NCBI RefSeq assembly: GCF_000346465.2
Contig: NC_034015.1
Span: 9,108,923-9,172,922 of the forward strand
Length of the DNA stretch: 64,000 nt
Reading direction: 5' to 3'
From: Prunus persica
Lineage: Eukaryota > Streptophyta > Magnoliopsida > Rosales > Rosaceae
Below, piece after piece: positions 40,240 through 53,160 of the stretch; positions within the stretch are counted from its first letter, which is position 1, and each line of letters opens with the position of its first letter. The translations under genes were made by a program, and so were the position numbers. Below the pieces are notes generated by a model. That model had not been told where the DNA came from and did not search any database. It saw only the letters and a list, made by a program, of their open reading frames with translations.

Positions 40240-43180
40240 GGACTTTTTCGTTCAAGCAGCTGCAAATGGGCCTGGGCTGCTATAAAGAGCAAATGGATAT
40301 AGTTGCCCCTGTGCCAAGTTTAAGAATCAGGCCCCAAGAGTGCTTTGAAAAGTTTGTGGAGCCTTAGGAAGCACTTTGGTTCTTTCACCAACAAGACAAA
40401 CAACTGTTTACAAATCAATATTATGGCTTGGCCTGAGGAGCTTGTGGCATTCAAGCTAAGCCTCTATGAGTTTAGCATTAGAGAGAGAAAGCTTGGATTT
40501 CTTTTGGGAAGCAGAGTTTTAGAGCAAGTGGATAGGAAAATTTGGGAAGATTTGATGAGAGAAGAGAGGGAGAGATGAGGGTGAAAGAATGAGTGGCTTG
40601 ATTAGGTTTTCCAACAGCTTGATGATTGCTTGGTCGTGCTTTAGATGGTTGTCTCGCTGGGTAGGAGGTGCCTCCTTCTATAGGCGCTGAAAGCCCTTTT
40701 TGGTTCAAGAACCCTAGCTAACTTTCCCCCAAATTTTGTCAAGTCCTTTCCTCTATTTCCCTTCACTTCCTTCGATTCAATCCCTTTGGGTGAGAATTCC
40801 TTAATCTAAGCACATTGAGATAGAACATTTTCGGACTCCAAGGTTTTCCTGCAGCTGATTTCTTCCATCTTGGGTGAGGTGCCTCTTGCATTTCCTCTTG
40901 GTTTTCCTACTAGAACTTGCAGAGGAAAGAACGAGTAAGGGTGTTGGTCTAAAATGTGTCTTACTTCCAGCAACCCGTGCACATGGGTTTTGCTTGGTTT
41001 TAACGATGGCTTGGGTTTGATTTGGTTTTAATAGGGTGCTGGGATATTTTCTAAGATGCTAGGTGTAAGGTTTTTTTCGTTATGGCAGCTACTGATAAGT
41101 CTGGGCTGTTGTAAAGAGCCAAATGTGTGAAATTGCCCCTTGAGTCTGAGTTCAAGGATCAGACCCTAAGAGTGTTTCGAAAGGGTAGCTGAGCATTAGG
41201 AAACACCTTGGTCCCTTTCACCAATGAAACCAACAGTTGCTTACAGATAAATTCTTGGCTTGGCATGAGAAGCTTGTGGCATGAGAGCTGACCATTCATG
41301 AGTTTAGCATGAGAGAGAGAAAGAGCTACGATTTCCTATGAGAAACAGCATTTTTAAGGCAAGGGGGAAGAGATTATAAAGGGGTTCGTTGAAGAGAGAG
41401 TGATGGGGGAAATAACAATAGGTGTGTTAAGTAGTTTTCGGCAGCTTGACGAAAGCTCTGTCAAGCTCTGGAACGATTTACCATAGGAGAAAATGGGAGA
41501 AGATAGAGAAATGAGGCTCGAAATTGCAGAGGTTTAAGGGATGAGAGATGAAGCTTACTCTCTGGATATGGGTTGCTTGCCTTTTTTTTAAGTTTATCGG
41601 AAAGAGAGAAAGAAGATAGAAGCATGCGTGGCTTTAACAGATTTCCAGCAGCTTGACGAAAGCCTCGTCAGGCTCCTAGGTTGCTTGACAGAAGAGAAAA
41701 TGGGAAGAGATAGAGGAATAGGGCTAGAAATTGAAGTGTTCCAGGGATGAGAGGTGATGCTTGCTCTCTCTAGATGTGGGTTCTAGAGGGGATGCTTGCC
41801 TTCGATGAGTTGAAGATGACTTGGGTAGAAAGTGCCTCCCTTTATAGACGATGGAACACTCAATTTTATCAAACAACCCTCTCCCATTTTCCTTTACTTT
41901 CTTCCATTCCATCTTATTTGGTGAAACTTTCCCAGCTTGAGCATGTAAGCATGAAGCTTTTTGGAGTTCCAAGCCCTTCACGCAGCTGGACTTCTCCATG
42001 TGGGTGAGGCACCACTCACTTTTCCTTCTTGTTTTCTCACCAAAGCTTGCAGAGGAAAGAATGGGTAAAAGTGCTAGTCAAAAGGTGATTTACTTCCATC
42101 AGCACATGGGTTTGCTTAGTTTTGGTGGTTTAGCTTCAATCTGGTTTTAACAAAGATGCTGGATATTTCCACGACGTTGGATATTTTATAAGGTGCTGGG
42201 CTATTTTGTTTCCAGCGGCTTGTGATTCCTTTTGATTTTGTCAAGCTGCTGGAAGCTTTGGCTGATGTGGGATTTTTTCATGTGTTATAGGCCTTTTCTT
42301 AAGGTGATGGGCTATTAGGTTTTCTCTCTCATGCTTAACCATATGTTTAGGCTCAAGGAATGGGCTTGAATTTTGATGCTCCCAAGTAGCCCAAAACTTC
42401 CACTCCTTGGACCATCAATGGGCCTCGTGAATACTCTTAACTATTCATGCCACAACCCGTTCAGTAAGCCCCAAGCATTAGCGTGGCTTGGACCCACTTA
42501 AGCTTGTAGCGTGGTGTGTTGCTTATTTGCTTGGCGTGGCATGTGTGCAAGAGCATATGACAAACTCTTGCGTACCCAAGTTGGGTTTCTTCCCAAGTTA
42601 GGTGTCATACTGAGCTAGAAATATATTTGGGCCCAGCCTTTGATTTTTTGGGCCTCAACACTGGGCCATTTCTCTAAGGTGTTGGGCCATTTCTTTAAGG
42701 TGCTGGGCTGTTTTTTCTCTCTTATGCTTACCCATATATTTGGGCTCAAGAAATAGGCATGAATTTGGTGCTCCCATGCAACCCAAAATTTCCACTTCTT
42801 GGACCATCAATGGGCCTTATGAACACTTGTAACCATCCATACCACAATTTGCTTAGCAAGCCCTAGGCATTTGCGTGGCTTGGACTCACTTAAGCTTGTA
42901 GCATGGCTCGATATTAAAATAAAGGTTATCTTCGCTCGACGTTGTGTGTCATTTGGCGTGTTTGTGCTCAGGCTCTGCCTCATTGTAACGGGATATGGCT
43001 GGGCCCAGTAGTGCTTGACAGGACAATGAGCGTGGATTCTTGGCGTGGCATACAGATCATAACTTATGTACACATATACGACAAATTCCTGTGTACCCCT
43101 ATCGGGCTTCTTTCTCGATTAAGTGTTATACCGTGCTAGAAACATATTTATGCCCAACCTTAGATTTTACGGGCCTCAAC
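40240..43180. repeat. 3 kb block of nested local duplications, non-coding
   Basis: Segment 40240-40520 is repeated at about 41070-41355 (shared CTTGTGGCAT, GAGTTTAGCAT, GAGAGAGAAAG). Segment 41393-41590 is repeated at about 41600-41790 (GCAGCTTGACGAAAGC, GAGAAAATGGGA). Segment 40906-41045 is repeated at about 42035-42170 (CTTGCAGAGGAAAGAA, CACATGGGTTT). Segment 42300-42660 is repeated at about 42700-43180 (CTTGGACCATCAATGGGCCT, CACTTAAGCTTGTAGC, GGGCCTCAACA). Divergence is moderate, so the duplications are old. No long ORF; it resembles non-coding internal or LTR sequence of a large retrotransposon. Confidence 0.8.
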
Positions 43181-43691
43181 AAATCCTTATTGTAAAATTG
43201 TATATTCAAATATTCATATATGTGCAAAGTACTCTCAATACACATGCTCAAGAAACCTCAACATGGAAATAAATCCACACATATATCCACACACACACAC
43301 ACAAACTTCACCATCCTTATTTACCGGGGAAAAACAATTCAATACAGGGACTATTTTTAACTAGACCACATGGCAGAATCCTCAATACATATATGGTTAG
43401 GTACAAGCGGTCTAACCGAGACTATTGCTCCCCAGACAAGCACTACATAATCCTCAATACACGTGCAGTTGAAATAAGTCTTATGCTGGCAGACTGCTCG
43501 TTAAGGGCCTACGGCGCATCCCACCAAGGATGCCCGGGTTTCAGAGGGTAAAGTGAGACTCAAATTAAGTTTCAGGGGACATATCAATAATTAAGCATTT
43601 CTTTTTCAATAGACATTCACATCTGATCTTGGCTCATAGACATTTCATCCCTCTTTTTGATTATTTATTGTCTTGATGGATCCTCCACTCT
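43181..43691. other. repeat-like flank of the hAT element
   Basis: Includes a short (CA) run at about 43288-43302 and, at about 43573-43606, GGGGACATATCAATAATTAA followed by GC, a diverged match to the right terminus of the long-TIR element that ends at 48326. No gene seen. Confidence 0.45.
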
Positions 43692-43699
43692 CTTTAGAC

Positions 43700-45530
43700 T
43701 AGGGCTGTCTTTCGGCCGGATCGGATCGGAAACAGCAATTCCAATTCCAATCCAATATCTTTCGGAATTCAATATAGAGTTCCGATTCCGATTCCGAAAA
43801 AATTTGGAAATTTTCGGAAGATTCCGATTCCAAATAGGTTGTACTTTTAAGTCCCTACACAAAATGACTGAGTTTGAAGATATTTATAAATGACTAAACA
43901 CCTGAAGTTTATTCTTGCAGTCGATATGGGACTCCAAGAAGAAATGAGAGTGCAACTTCTCTCTCCACTCTTTTCTTGATTTCTACTTGGTTACTCATCC
44001 ATCACTTCTCCTCTCTCTTCCGTTTCTTCCTTTCTAATCCATGAATGCCAACCTTCATTTTCTTTCTTACTTAAAACTCTTCAGATATGGAACAATATGT
44101 ACGGATCCCGTTAGGAAAAAAACAAAAACACTTCTCCAACCAAAAAAGAAATCATTCTTCAATTCTTTATCTCTACTGTTTCTTCTCTTGCATTTTTATT
44201 TTTCTGGGTTTGCACTAAATCATTTATCCAATGTATATGTTCTCCATTGAATCCTCATTGGAGCTCTTCCCTTGTTGCAATACCCCATACCATCCAGATT
44301 TTTTCTTTATCATTTATTTTTCTGTTTCTGCACAAATTCATTACTTTTTTGGTATTGAGATGGAATGAAAACCTTTAATTAAGAAAGAAAGAAAATCAAA
44401 GAATGAGTTTTAAAAATTTAGAAATGTTTCATTCTTTTTGTCGTCACTTCAATTCAATGTAGGATTGGAAAAAAAACGCAGATGGTTTTTTTTTAAAGTT
44501 ATAATTGCCTTGGACCTCCTCTTTCTGATTATCCTTGGAACCTATTATAATTGCCCAAGGCATAGCTTATTTTGAAAATTATAGCATGTTTGAATTCACC
44601 TTATATATATATAACAATCTATTATTATATATACAACAATCTATATAGTATATTGATTATTAATCAAAGTAATTTGTCCTACATATTATATATTTATATT
44701 TTGTTCATGTGAATCAAATTTTTTTGATTCCATGCTAAAGATGGATTCACATTCATCAATTGATGCTCAAGACTCAAGTTATAGCCGAGTGACTATCACA
44801 TTGGTTTTAGATTCTAGTGGGTCATGAACATGTATAAAGAGTGTTAGACGTTAATCATGCTCTAGACAATTGTAATACTACAATTTTCAGGTTGGAATAC
44901 TACAATTGTTAAAGCTCCAATTAATATACGCACATTATATGTGGTGTTTCATGTATAAAATGATTTTATAATTAAAAGTTTAATTGAAGATAGTTTATAA
45001 TTTTAAAAATACATACATAAATATAAAATGAAATAGTATAATACTTCCTACATTTACCATATATGTACATAGTACATATGGATATAACAAGCACACATAT
45101 GCACCTTTTTGTTATATTAAATCAAGCATATTTGCCAAATATATATATAGTCTTAAAGTTACATACTACTATGTTTAGTTTTTTTTTTTTTTTTTTGTCA
45201 AGCCTATATTTAGTATGTACAAATATTTGTATGTGGGTACTAAAACTTAACAAATAAGAAATGAAAAATATATAAGACCTATAAACTAAAAATAATGCAA
45301 TTATACTTAGAAACTCGGAATTTTTCGGAAAAAAATTGGAAAAATCGGATCGGAATGGATTCGGAGAACTTCGGAATTTTTCGGATCGGAATTTCGGAAT
45401 GTTCGGCATTTATCGGAATTTTCGGATTTCGGCATTTTCGGATATCGGATTTATCGGAGTCGGATTTTTTTGGAAAAAATCGGACCGGAATCGGTCGGAA
45501 TCGGATTTTCCAATCCAACTTACACCCCTA
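43700..45530. mobile_element. 1.83 kb non-autonomous hAT element
   Basis: The left end starts TAGGGCTG and the right end finishes CACCCCTA (reverse complement TAGGGGTG). Perfect 8-bp duplications CTTTAGAC flank it at 43692-43699 and 45531-45538, the size typical of hAT transposons. Both ends are packed with subterminal TCGGAAT/ATTCCGA words (about 43715-43830 and 45315-45515), likely transposase-binding sites. The interior has no hAT transposase or dimerisation-domain ORF. Confidence 0.92.
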
Positions 45531-45589
45531 CTTTAGACAATAGGATAATAATTTTGTTTCAAGTTGTTGGCGGAGCAATACGAAAATAT

Positions 45590-48326
45590 AAACTTCAGGT
45601 TTAATTATTGATGTGCCCCTTGTGCTTTACCGAAAATCCCACTTTACCCCCTACATTTCAAACTAGGTCACTATACCCTATGTGCTTTATTTCGTCAATT
45701 GGTTAGTAAAACCGTTAACTTGCTGACGTGACATAAATATTTTAGTAATTTTAGCTATTAAAAAAATTTCAAAATCTAATTTAAATATAAAAAATAATTT
45801 TTTAATTTTTTAATAATATTTAATAAGATTAGAAAGATTAAATTTTTTAAAAAAAAACTCCAGCACCCGAATAGCCCCACCACCACACCTCCCACCATAA
45901 CCCAATCCAACCCACCTAGCCACCCATGGTCATCATTCCACCATGGTTCAAATATGATCTCCTTACCTAAGTGATATACCCACCCCAAAACATTGATAAC
46001 ACTCCCTCCAATCCACCTAGCCATCTTCACCCCTTAGCCATACTCACCCTTAGCCGCCACCCCAAATTCACACCCAACCTCAATAATCCAATGTGCCCCC
46101 AAGCCGTAGCCATCCCAATAGAGTACCCAAACACCAAAACCCCAAGCTGCAACTTCTCTTTCCTTTTCCAACTGGGTTTGTGTTTACCCTTTTTATTTTT
46201 GAGCATGTGGAAACCTTTAAGTAAAAAATTTCATTGACCTTTTGACCATTAATGGTCTCGAGAATCAACTTTCTTTTATGTGAGCGTGCCACTGTCAGCA
46301 GCTTATAGTTGTAACAGATTTGAATGACTTTATATACTTGCGCCCTAAGTAATAGACTTTAAACAAATGATTATGATTTTGGGTGGGGAAACCTCCCGAG
46401 AGAGTTCTTTACTACGCCTCAGACTGGTGAGGACGTCACAATTTATCTACATAAAAATGGTAAGTAAAGCAAAATACACAAATTCATGAAAGACATAACA
46501 AACTAATTCAGGCAGAACTGCCCAAAATACAAAGCATAAAATGAATTGTTAAGTCTGGATAAGCCTAAGAATTTTTAGACTTTGACTTCTGCTTAAAAAT
46601 ATAGTCACAACGGTGGTTTAAGATTAGACTAGATTGGGTCTCTTCTGATTGGACTGGATGTTTCTGCACTGGAATTGCACATCAGCATCTTCAACTAATA
46701 GAGATTAGCTGGAAATCGATACTAATATTGAGATTGGCAGAGTTATAAACAAGTTGAACATATAGAGGTTGACAAGGTGAGCAGAACTGCAAGCTGGTAC
46801 TTGTTCTTGCTGATTTTGAATGATCTGGTAGCCTTCTAGACAATTTTAAAGCGTCAATGTGTCTTTCTTAATTTTGTTCAGGTTCTCATATGATGAAATA
46901 CCTGACTTCTATATATTTTATCTAATTTTCTGATCAAAATTTATAAGCGAAATTAATCTATTTTGAATTATGTCTGATTTACCTTATCTAGATTGCGAGG
47001 GAAATCTTGTTTTCTTCTTGGTTTTATGAACTTCTTCTTGATCTGGATTGCTTATGAAGGAAGATTGCTTGCTTGCTTTTGTTGGTTGCAAGATCGTGTG
47101 ATCTTTGATTTCTTTTGATCAATCTGGATTGACTGTTGGGTTTTTGCTTGATTGGTTGGTTGGGTGTCCGTTTCTCCAATCCAGATACTCTTGTATTTAT
47201 AGGAGAAAATGTGATGATGAATAATGCTGGATATTTCCGATTTTGGACTAATCCCTCAGCAATGCACAAGTGGCAAAAGTTTTGTCAAATAACGCATTGA
47301 TCATTTTTGGCATCTACTCATATATGTTCCTAAATGCCTCCTTATCATTTCTTTTGCAACAACCAAACTGAAGTGAGCAATAATGCCCAGATTCTTCCAA
47401 TGTTAGTACCATAAATATCTAAATATCCTTGTGGTAAAAAAAAATCCTCCCATCTTGTAATAAATAGCCGTGATTTCCAACAAAAGTAAGTCTGAATTCA
47501 CTTTACAGCTTTCATAGTCATCAATTTTATTTGGAGTCTAGTTATCAATGGTGAGGAGTCTTTCTGACATATCTTAACAACTAAGAATTTGTGAACTTTG
47601 TGCTAAAACTAACTCAAATAATTTGATCCTTGGATTAAATCACCATTGGTGGTAACTTAATTCTCGATTATCAAAATATTGTGAATTAATTTAAATTAAT
47701 CCCCCTTTTGTTTGAATAGTATGAGTCATTCGCCATTTTTTGGTAAAATAAAGCCCAATATCAATTTGAAAAGTGAACCCAATACTTGTTTCAGGTTGGC
47801 GTGTATATTTCAGGCCCAAACAATTTGTTTTCATGCCTGTCCTTTTCCCATATTCTTTGTGCAGTCATGAAGAACTTTATTTTATTTTTCAAAATTTTTT
47901 TACCACAGCAGAGGAGAAACCGGGGTGCGCGTGATGGGGGAGGGAGGGGAGGATGGCCATGCGTTAGGGGTGATAGTTGGTGATGGGATGGGGAAAGGTT
48001 GGATTATTGTGGGAGGTGTGGTAGCTATTCGGGTGCTCGTTTTTTAGATTTTTATTTATCTTTCTAATCTTATTTATGATTAAAGTATTTTAAAATTATT
48101 TTTAAAATTTAATTTAGATTTTGAAATTTTTTAATAGCTAAAATTACTAAAGTATCTATACCATGTCAGCAAATTAACAGTTTTACTAACCAAATTGATG
48201 GAATGAGAGAACGGGGGACACGCCAATAAAGCACAAAGGGCATATTGACCCAGTTTGAAATGTAAGGAATAAAGTGGGATTTTTAGTAAAGCACAAGGGG
48301 CACATCGATAATTAAGCATAAAATTT
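45590..48326. mobile_element. 2.7 kb element with long inverted repeats (MULE-like)
   Basis: The left arm from about 45590 (TTTAATTATTGATGTGCCCC, then TTTACCGAAAATCCCACTTT) is the inverted partner of the right arm ending about 48326 (AAGTGGGATTTTTAGTAAAG, then GGGGCACATCGATAATTAA). Pairing continues for about 330 bp to GCACCCGAATAGC and CACACCTCCCAC (left arm about 45864-45895). Long TIRs without a transposase resemble non-autonomous Mutator-like elements, but no clean 9-bp duplication was found. The interior (46230-47900) has no recognised gene and may contain a nested insertion. Confidence 0.65.
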
Positions 48327-48339
48327 AATAATAACAATA

Positions 48340-51100
48340 GTTATCTTTTTGTTTTGGTGAGATATGAGGAATCCTCAGAAAACAACAACTAAACACCGCA
48401 CATGAGTCGAGGCCTAGTAAGACAAAGTAAGTCATCCATCAACAGAGAGCTAACCCAGACAGGAGCCTTATCAAAAAAGCAAATTCCAGGTCCATATTAT
48501 AACTCTAGTTTGCCAAATAATCAGCAACACAATTCTTTTCCCTTTAAATGTGGATAAGGTGATAATTTCCAATTTGTCTCATAAGATCACAACAACTATG
48601 CACCAAAGCAGCAAGAGGATGACATTGCAATGAATTGATTTGTTGAACAAATGAGATAGCAACAACAACATCCATTTCAATAGCAAGGTTAGTGATACCT
48701 TTCTCAACAGCAAGCTTTAGACCAAAATATAGGCCCCGAACCTCAGCCTCCAAGATATGACCTTGGCCCAAATTCACAACAAAATCGGCAATCCAGCCAC
48801 TTGAGGAGACTTGAATAACACCTCCTGCACCAATAATATTAGTGGCAGCCTTTCTAGAACCATCCACATTCAGCTTAAGTTGGCCAATTGTACGAGGTTT
48901 CCAAGCCAAAAAAACATGTACTCTATCAGGTTTCTTGCCAAAGCCATTAGCGGCTTTAACCCATTCAACAACCGCAGTAAAGATGGTTTTCCTAGGATTA
49001 AAAGGCAAATCCACTTCAACGTTAAAAATCGGCTTGTTACGCCAATTCCAGATATACCAACAAGTAATGGCAAAAATAATATTCCAACCAATACCATTAG
49101 GGCTTTTAACCTTAGAGAGCAGATTGCCTAAGAACTAAGGTTTTAGCTCAAATAGGAAGAAGTGAGGAGAAGAATATAAATTTAAAACAAAATTCCATAC
49201 CATCATAGCCCTGGGATAGTCCCTAAGAATATGAATAACGGATTCAGTTTGCCAACCACAAAGAAGACAAGAAGGATCAAAAGTTAGATTCCTCTTGGTT
49301 CTTTGCTCATTGAACAAGATTTTAGCTTGATAAGCCAGCCAAATGAAGATATGAATTTCGGGAGGGATTTTCATTCTCCATAAGTCCTTCCAAAAGGGAT
49401 CAACATCTCCCAATTCTCTAAAAAAAAAATAGAGTATGCAGATTTAACAGAGAATAAGCCATTTGAAGACAAACCCCAAATTTGAGCATCATGTACAGAG
49501 TTCCCAAACCCAATAGGAACAACAGTGATTTTTTGAACCAAATCTTCAGTAAGAGCATTCCTCAGCTAGTCTACATTCCACCAACCATTCCTAAAAAACC
49601 TGTCAAAACTGCAATTCAATTCTTGGATATTCAACACTCCATTATGTTGCATTAGAGGTGTATCAAATAGTCATTTATCTGTCCAAAATTTAGCCAAATC
49701 ACCCTTTCCAACCCTCTAGGTCATTCCCTTTGCAAGCAATTCAACTCCAAAAAGAAGACTATTCCAAGTTAAGGAGTACAAATGTCTTGTTTTCAAATTA
49801 TGATCAATAATAGAGTAACCCTTGAGGTTTTTCTTTTCAAAAATCTGAGCCCATAAGCCATTATCTTTGTTGTGCATCCTCCAACCGATTTTAGCCAACA
49901 AAGCCTGATTCATGTCCTAGCCTTCTTGAAACCCAAACCACCTTTGTTTTTAGGTCTACACAGTAGATTCCATTGGAAGAGGTGGACTTTCTTCTTCCTA
50001 TCACTTCCTTCCTAGAAGAATTTTCTATTTAACCTATCCAATCTTCACAAATACTAACATGTAATTTTGTGGTCTGCATAGAATATATGGGAATAGCATA
50101 TGTGATAACATAGATTAGGGTGGCCCCTCCCAGCTGAAGAAATCAACTTACTTTTCCAATTGGCAAGCCTGCAATGAACCTTACTAAGCAAACTGCTTTA
50201 AGTGGATCGAGTTACCCTAGAGTGCAAGATAGGCATCCCCAAGAATTTTCCTAAGTTGTCTGTTGAAGGGGAGCCACAAATGAAACTGATCTCTTGAGCT
50301 AACGCCCTGCTGGTATTAGGAGAACAAAATACAGAAGACTTGTCAAAGTTGACAGTTTGACCAGAGGCTTGACAAAATAAATCCAAGCATCATTTCATCA
50401 CCCTAGCTTGTTGCGTACTAGCTTCAGTGAAAAGGATTAAGTCATCAGCAAAAAACAAATGCGATACAACAGGACCAGTTTGGGAGGACCTAACATGTTT
50501 CCATTTCCCCTATTGATAGCATCAAAGATGATATGAGATAGCTTTTCAATGCAAACAACATAGAGGTAGGGAGATAGGGGATTTCCTTGTCTAATACCAT
50601 TCTTTGGAATAAAGGTAGAGAGAGCTCGTCATTAACACAAACTTGATATCTGACAGAAGAAACACAACTCATAACCAGCTGAATGAAGTTACTGGGCATG
50701 CCAATTTCACCAAGGACCTTTACAATAAACTTCAAATTTAATCTATCATAGGCTTTAGATAGATCAATTTTTCAGGCAATGAAGCCCTTCTTACCCTTAG
50801 AACATTTGAACTTATGCATCAATTCCTGAGCAATAAGGATGTTATCTGTGATTTGTCTTCTAGAGATGAAACTAACCTGATTAGGATTCATGATTTTAGG
50901 CAAAATAGGCCTTAATCGAGTAACTAGTAATTTAGAAATTACCTTATAAAGAGTGCAACAAAGACTGATGGGTCTGAACTTGCACCATGAAGTTGGGGGG
51001 GGAGGGGTGGGTGGGTTCTCAACCTTGGGGATCAGAGTGATTAGGGTACTCATGAGTTGCTCACGGACATAAAATTCATGAAAAGCCTTACGAACCATGG
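48340..51100 (-). pseudogene. decayed LINE ORF2
   Basis: Broken pieces in shifting frames on the minus strand, in the right order for a plant LINE: reverse transcriptase from 51098 (LMSTLITLIPKVENP, KFRPISLCCTLYKVISKLLV, RQITDNILIAQELM), 50735-50490 (LGEIGMPSNFIQLVMSCVSS), 50386-50198 (FCQASGQTVNFDKSSVFCSP), 49913-49716 (MNQALLAKIGWRM), zf-RVT 49413-49135 (WLAYQAKILF, CLLCGWQTESVIHIL), RNase H 49014-48544 (LKLNVDGSRKA, EAEVRGLYFGLKLAVEKG, EMDVVVAISF). Many stops and frameshifts. The endonuclease and ORF1 are missing or unrecognisable. It is much older than the intact LINE at 30311-36320. Confidence 0.88.
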
Positions 51101-51293
51101 CGAAGATGTCATCAGCACAATTATAGTTATAACACTCAAATATGAGAATAAACGTACATGAATCAAGGGGAATTGTGTCAGATTACAAAAGGGGAGAAAA
51201 TGGGGAACAAAATGGAAAAAGAAAAAGAAAAAGAAAAAGAAACATAGGTTAATAAATACTTCCAATATTATTTGATGACAATCAGACAAAAAA

Positions 51294-51635
51294 GGCGAGT
51301 GGGCTGGGTGGTGCATGATGAGTTTTGTTTGCTAGTATGAACTGATGGAATGGGGAATTTATGGTGCCAGTCAGCATTAATGACAGAGGTCCTAGCTATT
51401 CGGGAGGCGTTGATGGTAAGCTCAAATGAGGGCTGGAGGGATCTTGAAGTGAAATCTGATTCAAAAACATTTCATTGCCATTTGGTAGCTGCTTTTGTTT
51501 CTAGAGTAGGTAAGGAGCATTCTTGGGACTGCATTGGTACATAATGGCTCTTAGATTGTCTAGCTAGTGATGTAAACATTAGCATTAATTCGTATTTTAA
51601 TAAAATCTCCCAACTTTTTGACCAAAAAAAAAAAA
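51294..51635 (+). mobile_element. 5'-truncated LINE tail with poly(A) and target duplication
   Basis: The tail encodes the end of an RNase H domain (LMTEVLAIREALMVSSNEGW, LEVKSDSKTFH) and ends with a 13-A run at about 51623-51635. A 10-bp direct repeat AGACAAAAAA lies at 51284-51293 and 51636-51645. It is oriented opposite to the decayed LINE next to it, so this is a separate insertion. Confidence 0.8.
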
Positions 51636-51645
51636 AGACAAAAAA

Positions 51646-52029
51646 TTCTAACTTAAGTAGGATAAATTTGTCCTTAGAAGTCATTTTATAAAAGGATAAA
51701 TTTGTCTTTAAAATTCTGAAGATGTGAGAAAATAGGATAAGAGGGTGAAAATAGCAACATTCATAAATAATTAAGCCAAGCCAGTGGGGTTCAACTGCGG
51801 TCGTTTGGCAGCAATTTTCCCCCCTTTCCCCCATATTGGCACCCAGGTTCGATGCTTGATATTGGCAAAAATTTGTAGAGAACCAATTTAACTGATATCC
51901 CCCCTCCCCCTTCCAACGATTGGCCAAAATAATAATAAATAATTAAGCCAAAAAGAAAATAGGTATTACTTCTTAAAATGGGTCAAGGATTCAAATGGAT
52001 TCGACTTCTAAATCGTCTTTTAGGATGCC
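51646..52029. other. intergenic, no gene seen
   Basis: A 390-bp stretch with homopolymer runs (CCCCCCTTTCCCCC, CCCCCTCCCCC) and no coding signal. Confidence 0.5.
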
Positions 52030-52345
52030 GTTAAGGGCCGGTTTGGTATTGTTGTGCTGTGAAAATAACCACTCTCAGATTTGCTGTGACAGATATCAGC
52101 TATTACATAAAGTAGTTGGGCGTTTGGTAATATTTTTGTTAAAAATGATTTTGGTACTATAATCAGTTTCTCAGTGTTTGGCAAATGTTTATGTAAAAGT
52201 GCTGTGAGTTGTGTACAATGACTAAAAATGACACTATGTTGAAATGACTTTTCTATTCAAGTGTTTGGTAAAAAGAAAATAATTTTACTTTCACTTATGT
52301 AATTCTTGTGTTAAATATGTTTTTTCAATCATGACACCCTAAAAA
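52030..52345 (+). repeat. dispersed repeat family, copy D
   Basis: Starts GGGCCGGTTTGGTATTGTTG; shares GTGTTTGG, AAAAGTGCTGTGAGTTGTG, AATGACTAAAAATGACACTA and CCCTAAAAATTATTTTAATC with copy C at 38785-39075. Confidence 0.6.
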
Positions 52346-53160
52346 TTATTTTAATCATAAAATAAATAATATGTGGAAAACTATTTTCACTGCACTAAAA
52401 TTCCACACTATTTTAACTTTAATAATGTAAGAAAATTTCCATAATTTTAAATTTTTAATAGAACAATATTTTTTGGTCTGAAAACCAATATTGGACTTTG
52501 GGACTTTATGCAATCAATCTAGCATTGCCAAGCTATTGGACGGCCAAAAGAAATGAAAGAGTCACAACATGTGGAATAGAAAATAGAAAAGAGGGCATTT
52601 AAAAGAAATAAGGCTTTGTTGGGTAGTTTACAAAAATTCATTAATGTCCTGATTGTTCCAACCTGATTATCGAGAAAGTGAAAACCAAAATCACCTCAAC
52701 TTATGCTTTTTCAAACTGTTATCGTTGACATAGAATTTCTCAAATAATTACGTTATACTATTTTTACCGAATACGCTAACACACGCATCACTTTCAAAGA
52801 AAATAATTTTCCTCTAAATAATGAAATTATCAAACGGGTACTAAATGTAAGCCAGCACATTATTCAAATAGTGCTCATGCTAAAAATTCATAATCTCCAC
52901 AACTAAACGTCCAAAATGTAAATTTCTTTTTAAATAAAGGTCCAAAATAATATTAGTCGAACAGAAATTTGCCACGTGGTTCTTCAAGCAGAGCTCCATC
53001 CTAACGCAGCCGTAGACAACCGCAACAGGCCAGCACCCTCTCCCAAAACGCCGATTAATCCAGAGACAGCAAAACCCGAAAAACAGACCAATTTCATACA
53101 AAAAAATTTGAGAAAAAATAGGAAAATTTTAAAAAGTGCCCCAAAGGGGTGCGCACGCTA
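52346..53160. other. upstream flank of INO80
   Basis: AT-rich, turning less so after about 52970. No other gene or clear core promoter element identified. Confidence 0.45.

Noticed and set aside
43896..45600. CCTGAAGTTTAT near 43900 as inverted partner of the sequence at 45588-45600
   Set aside because: The match is about 12 bp and one side lies inside the hAT while the other lies outside; probably chance.
45581..48330. A 9-bp target duplication for the long-TIR element (ATAAACTTC versus ATAAAATTT)
   Set aside because: Only 7 of 9 match in AT-rich flanks, and the exact element ends are uncertain.
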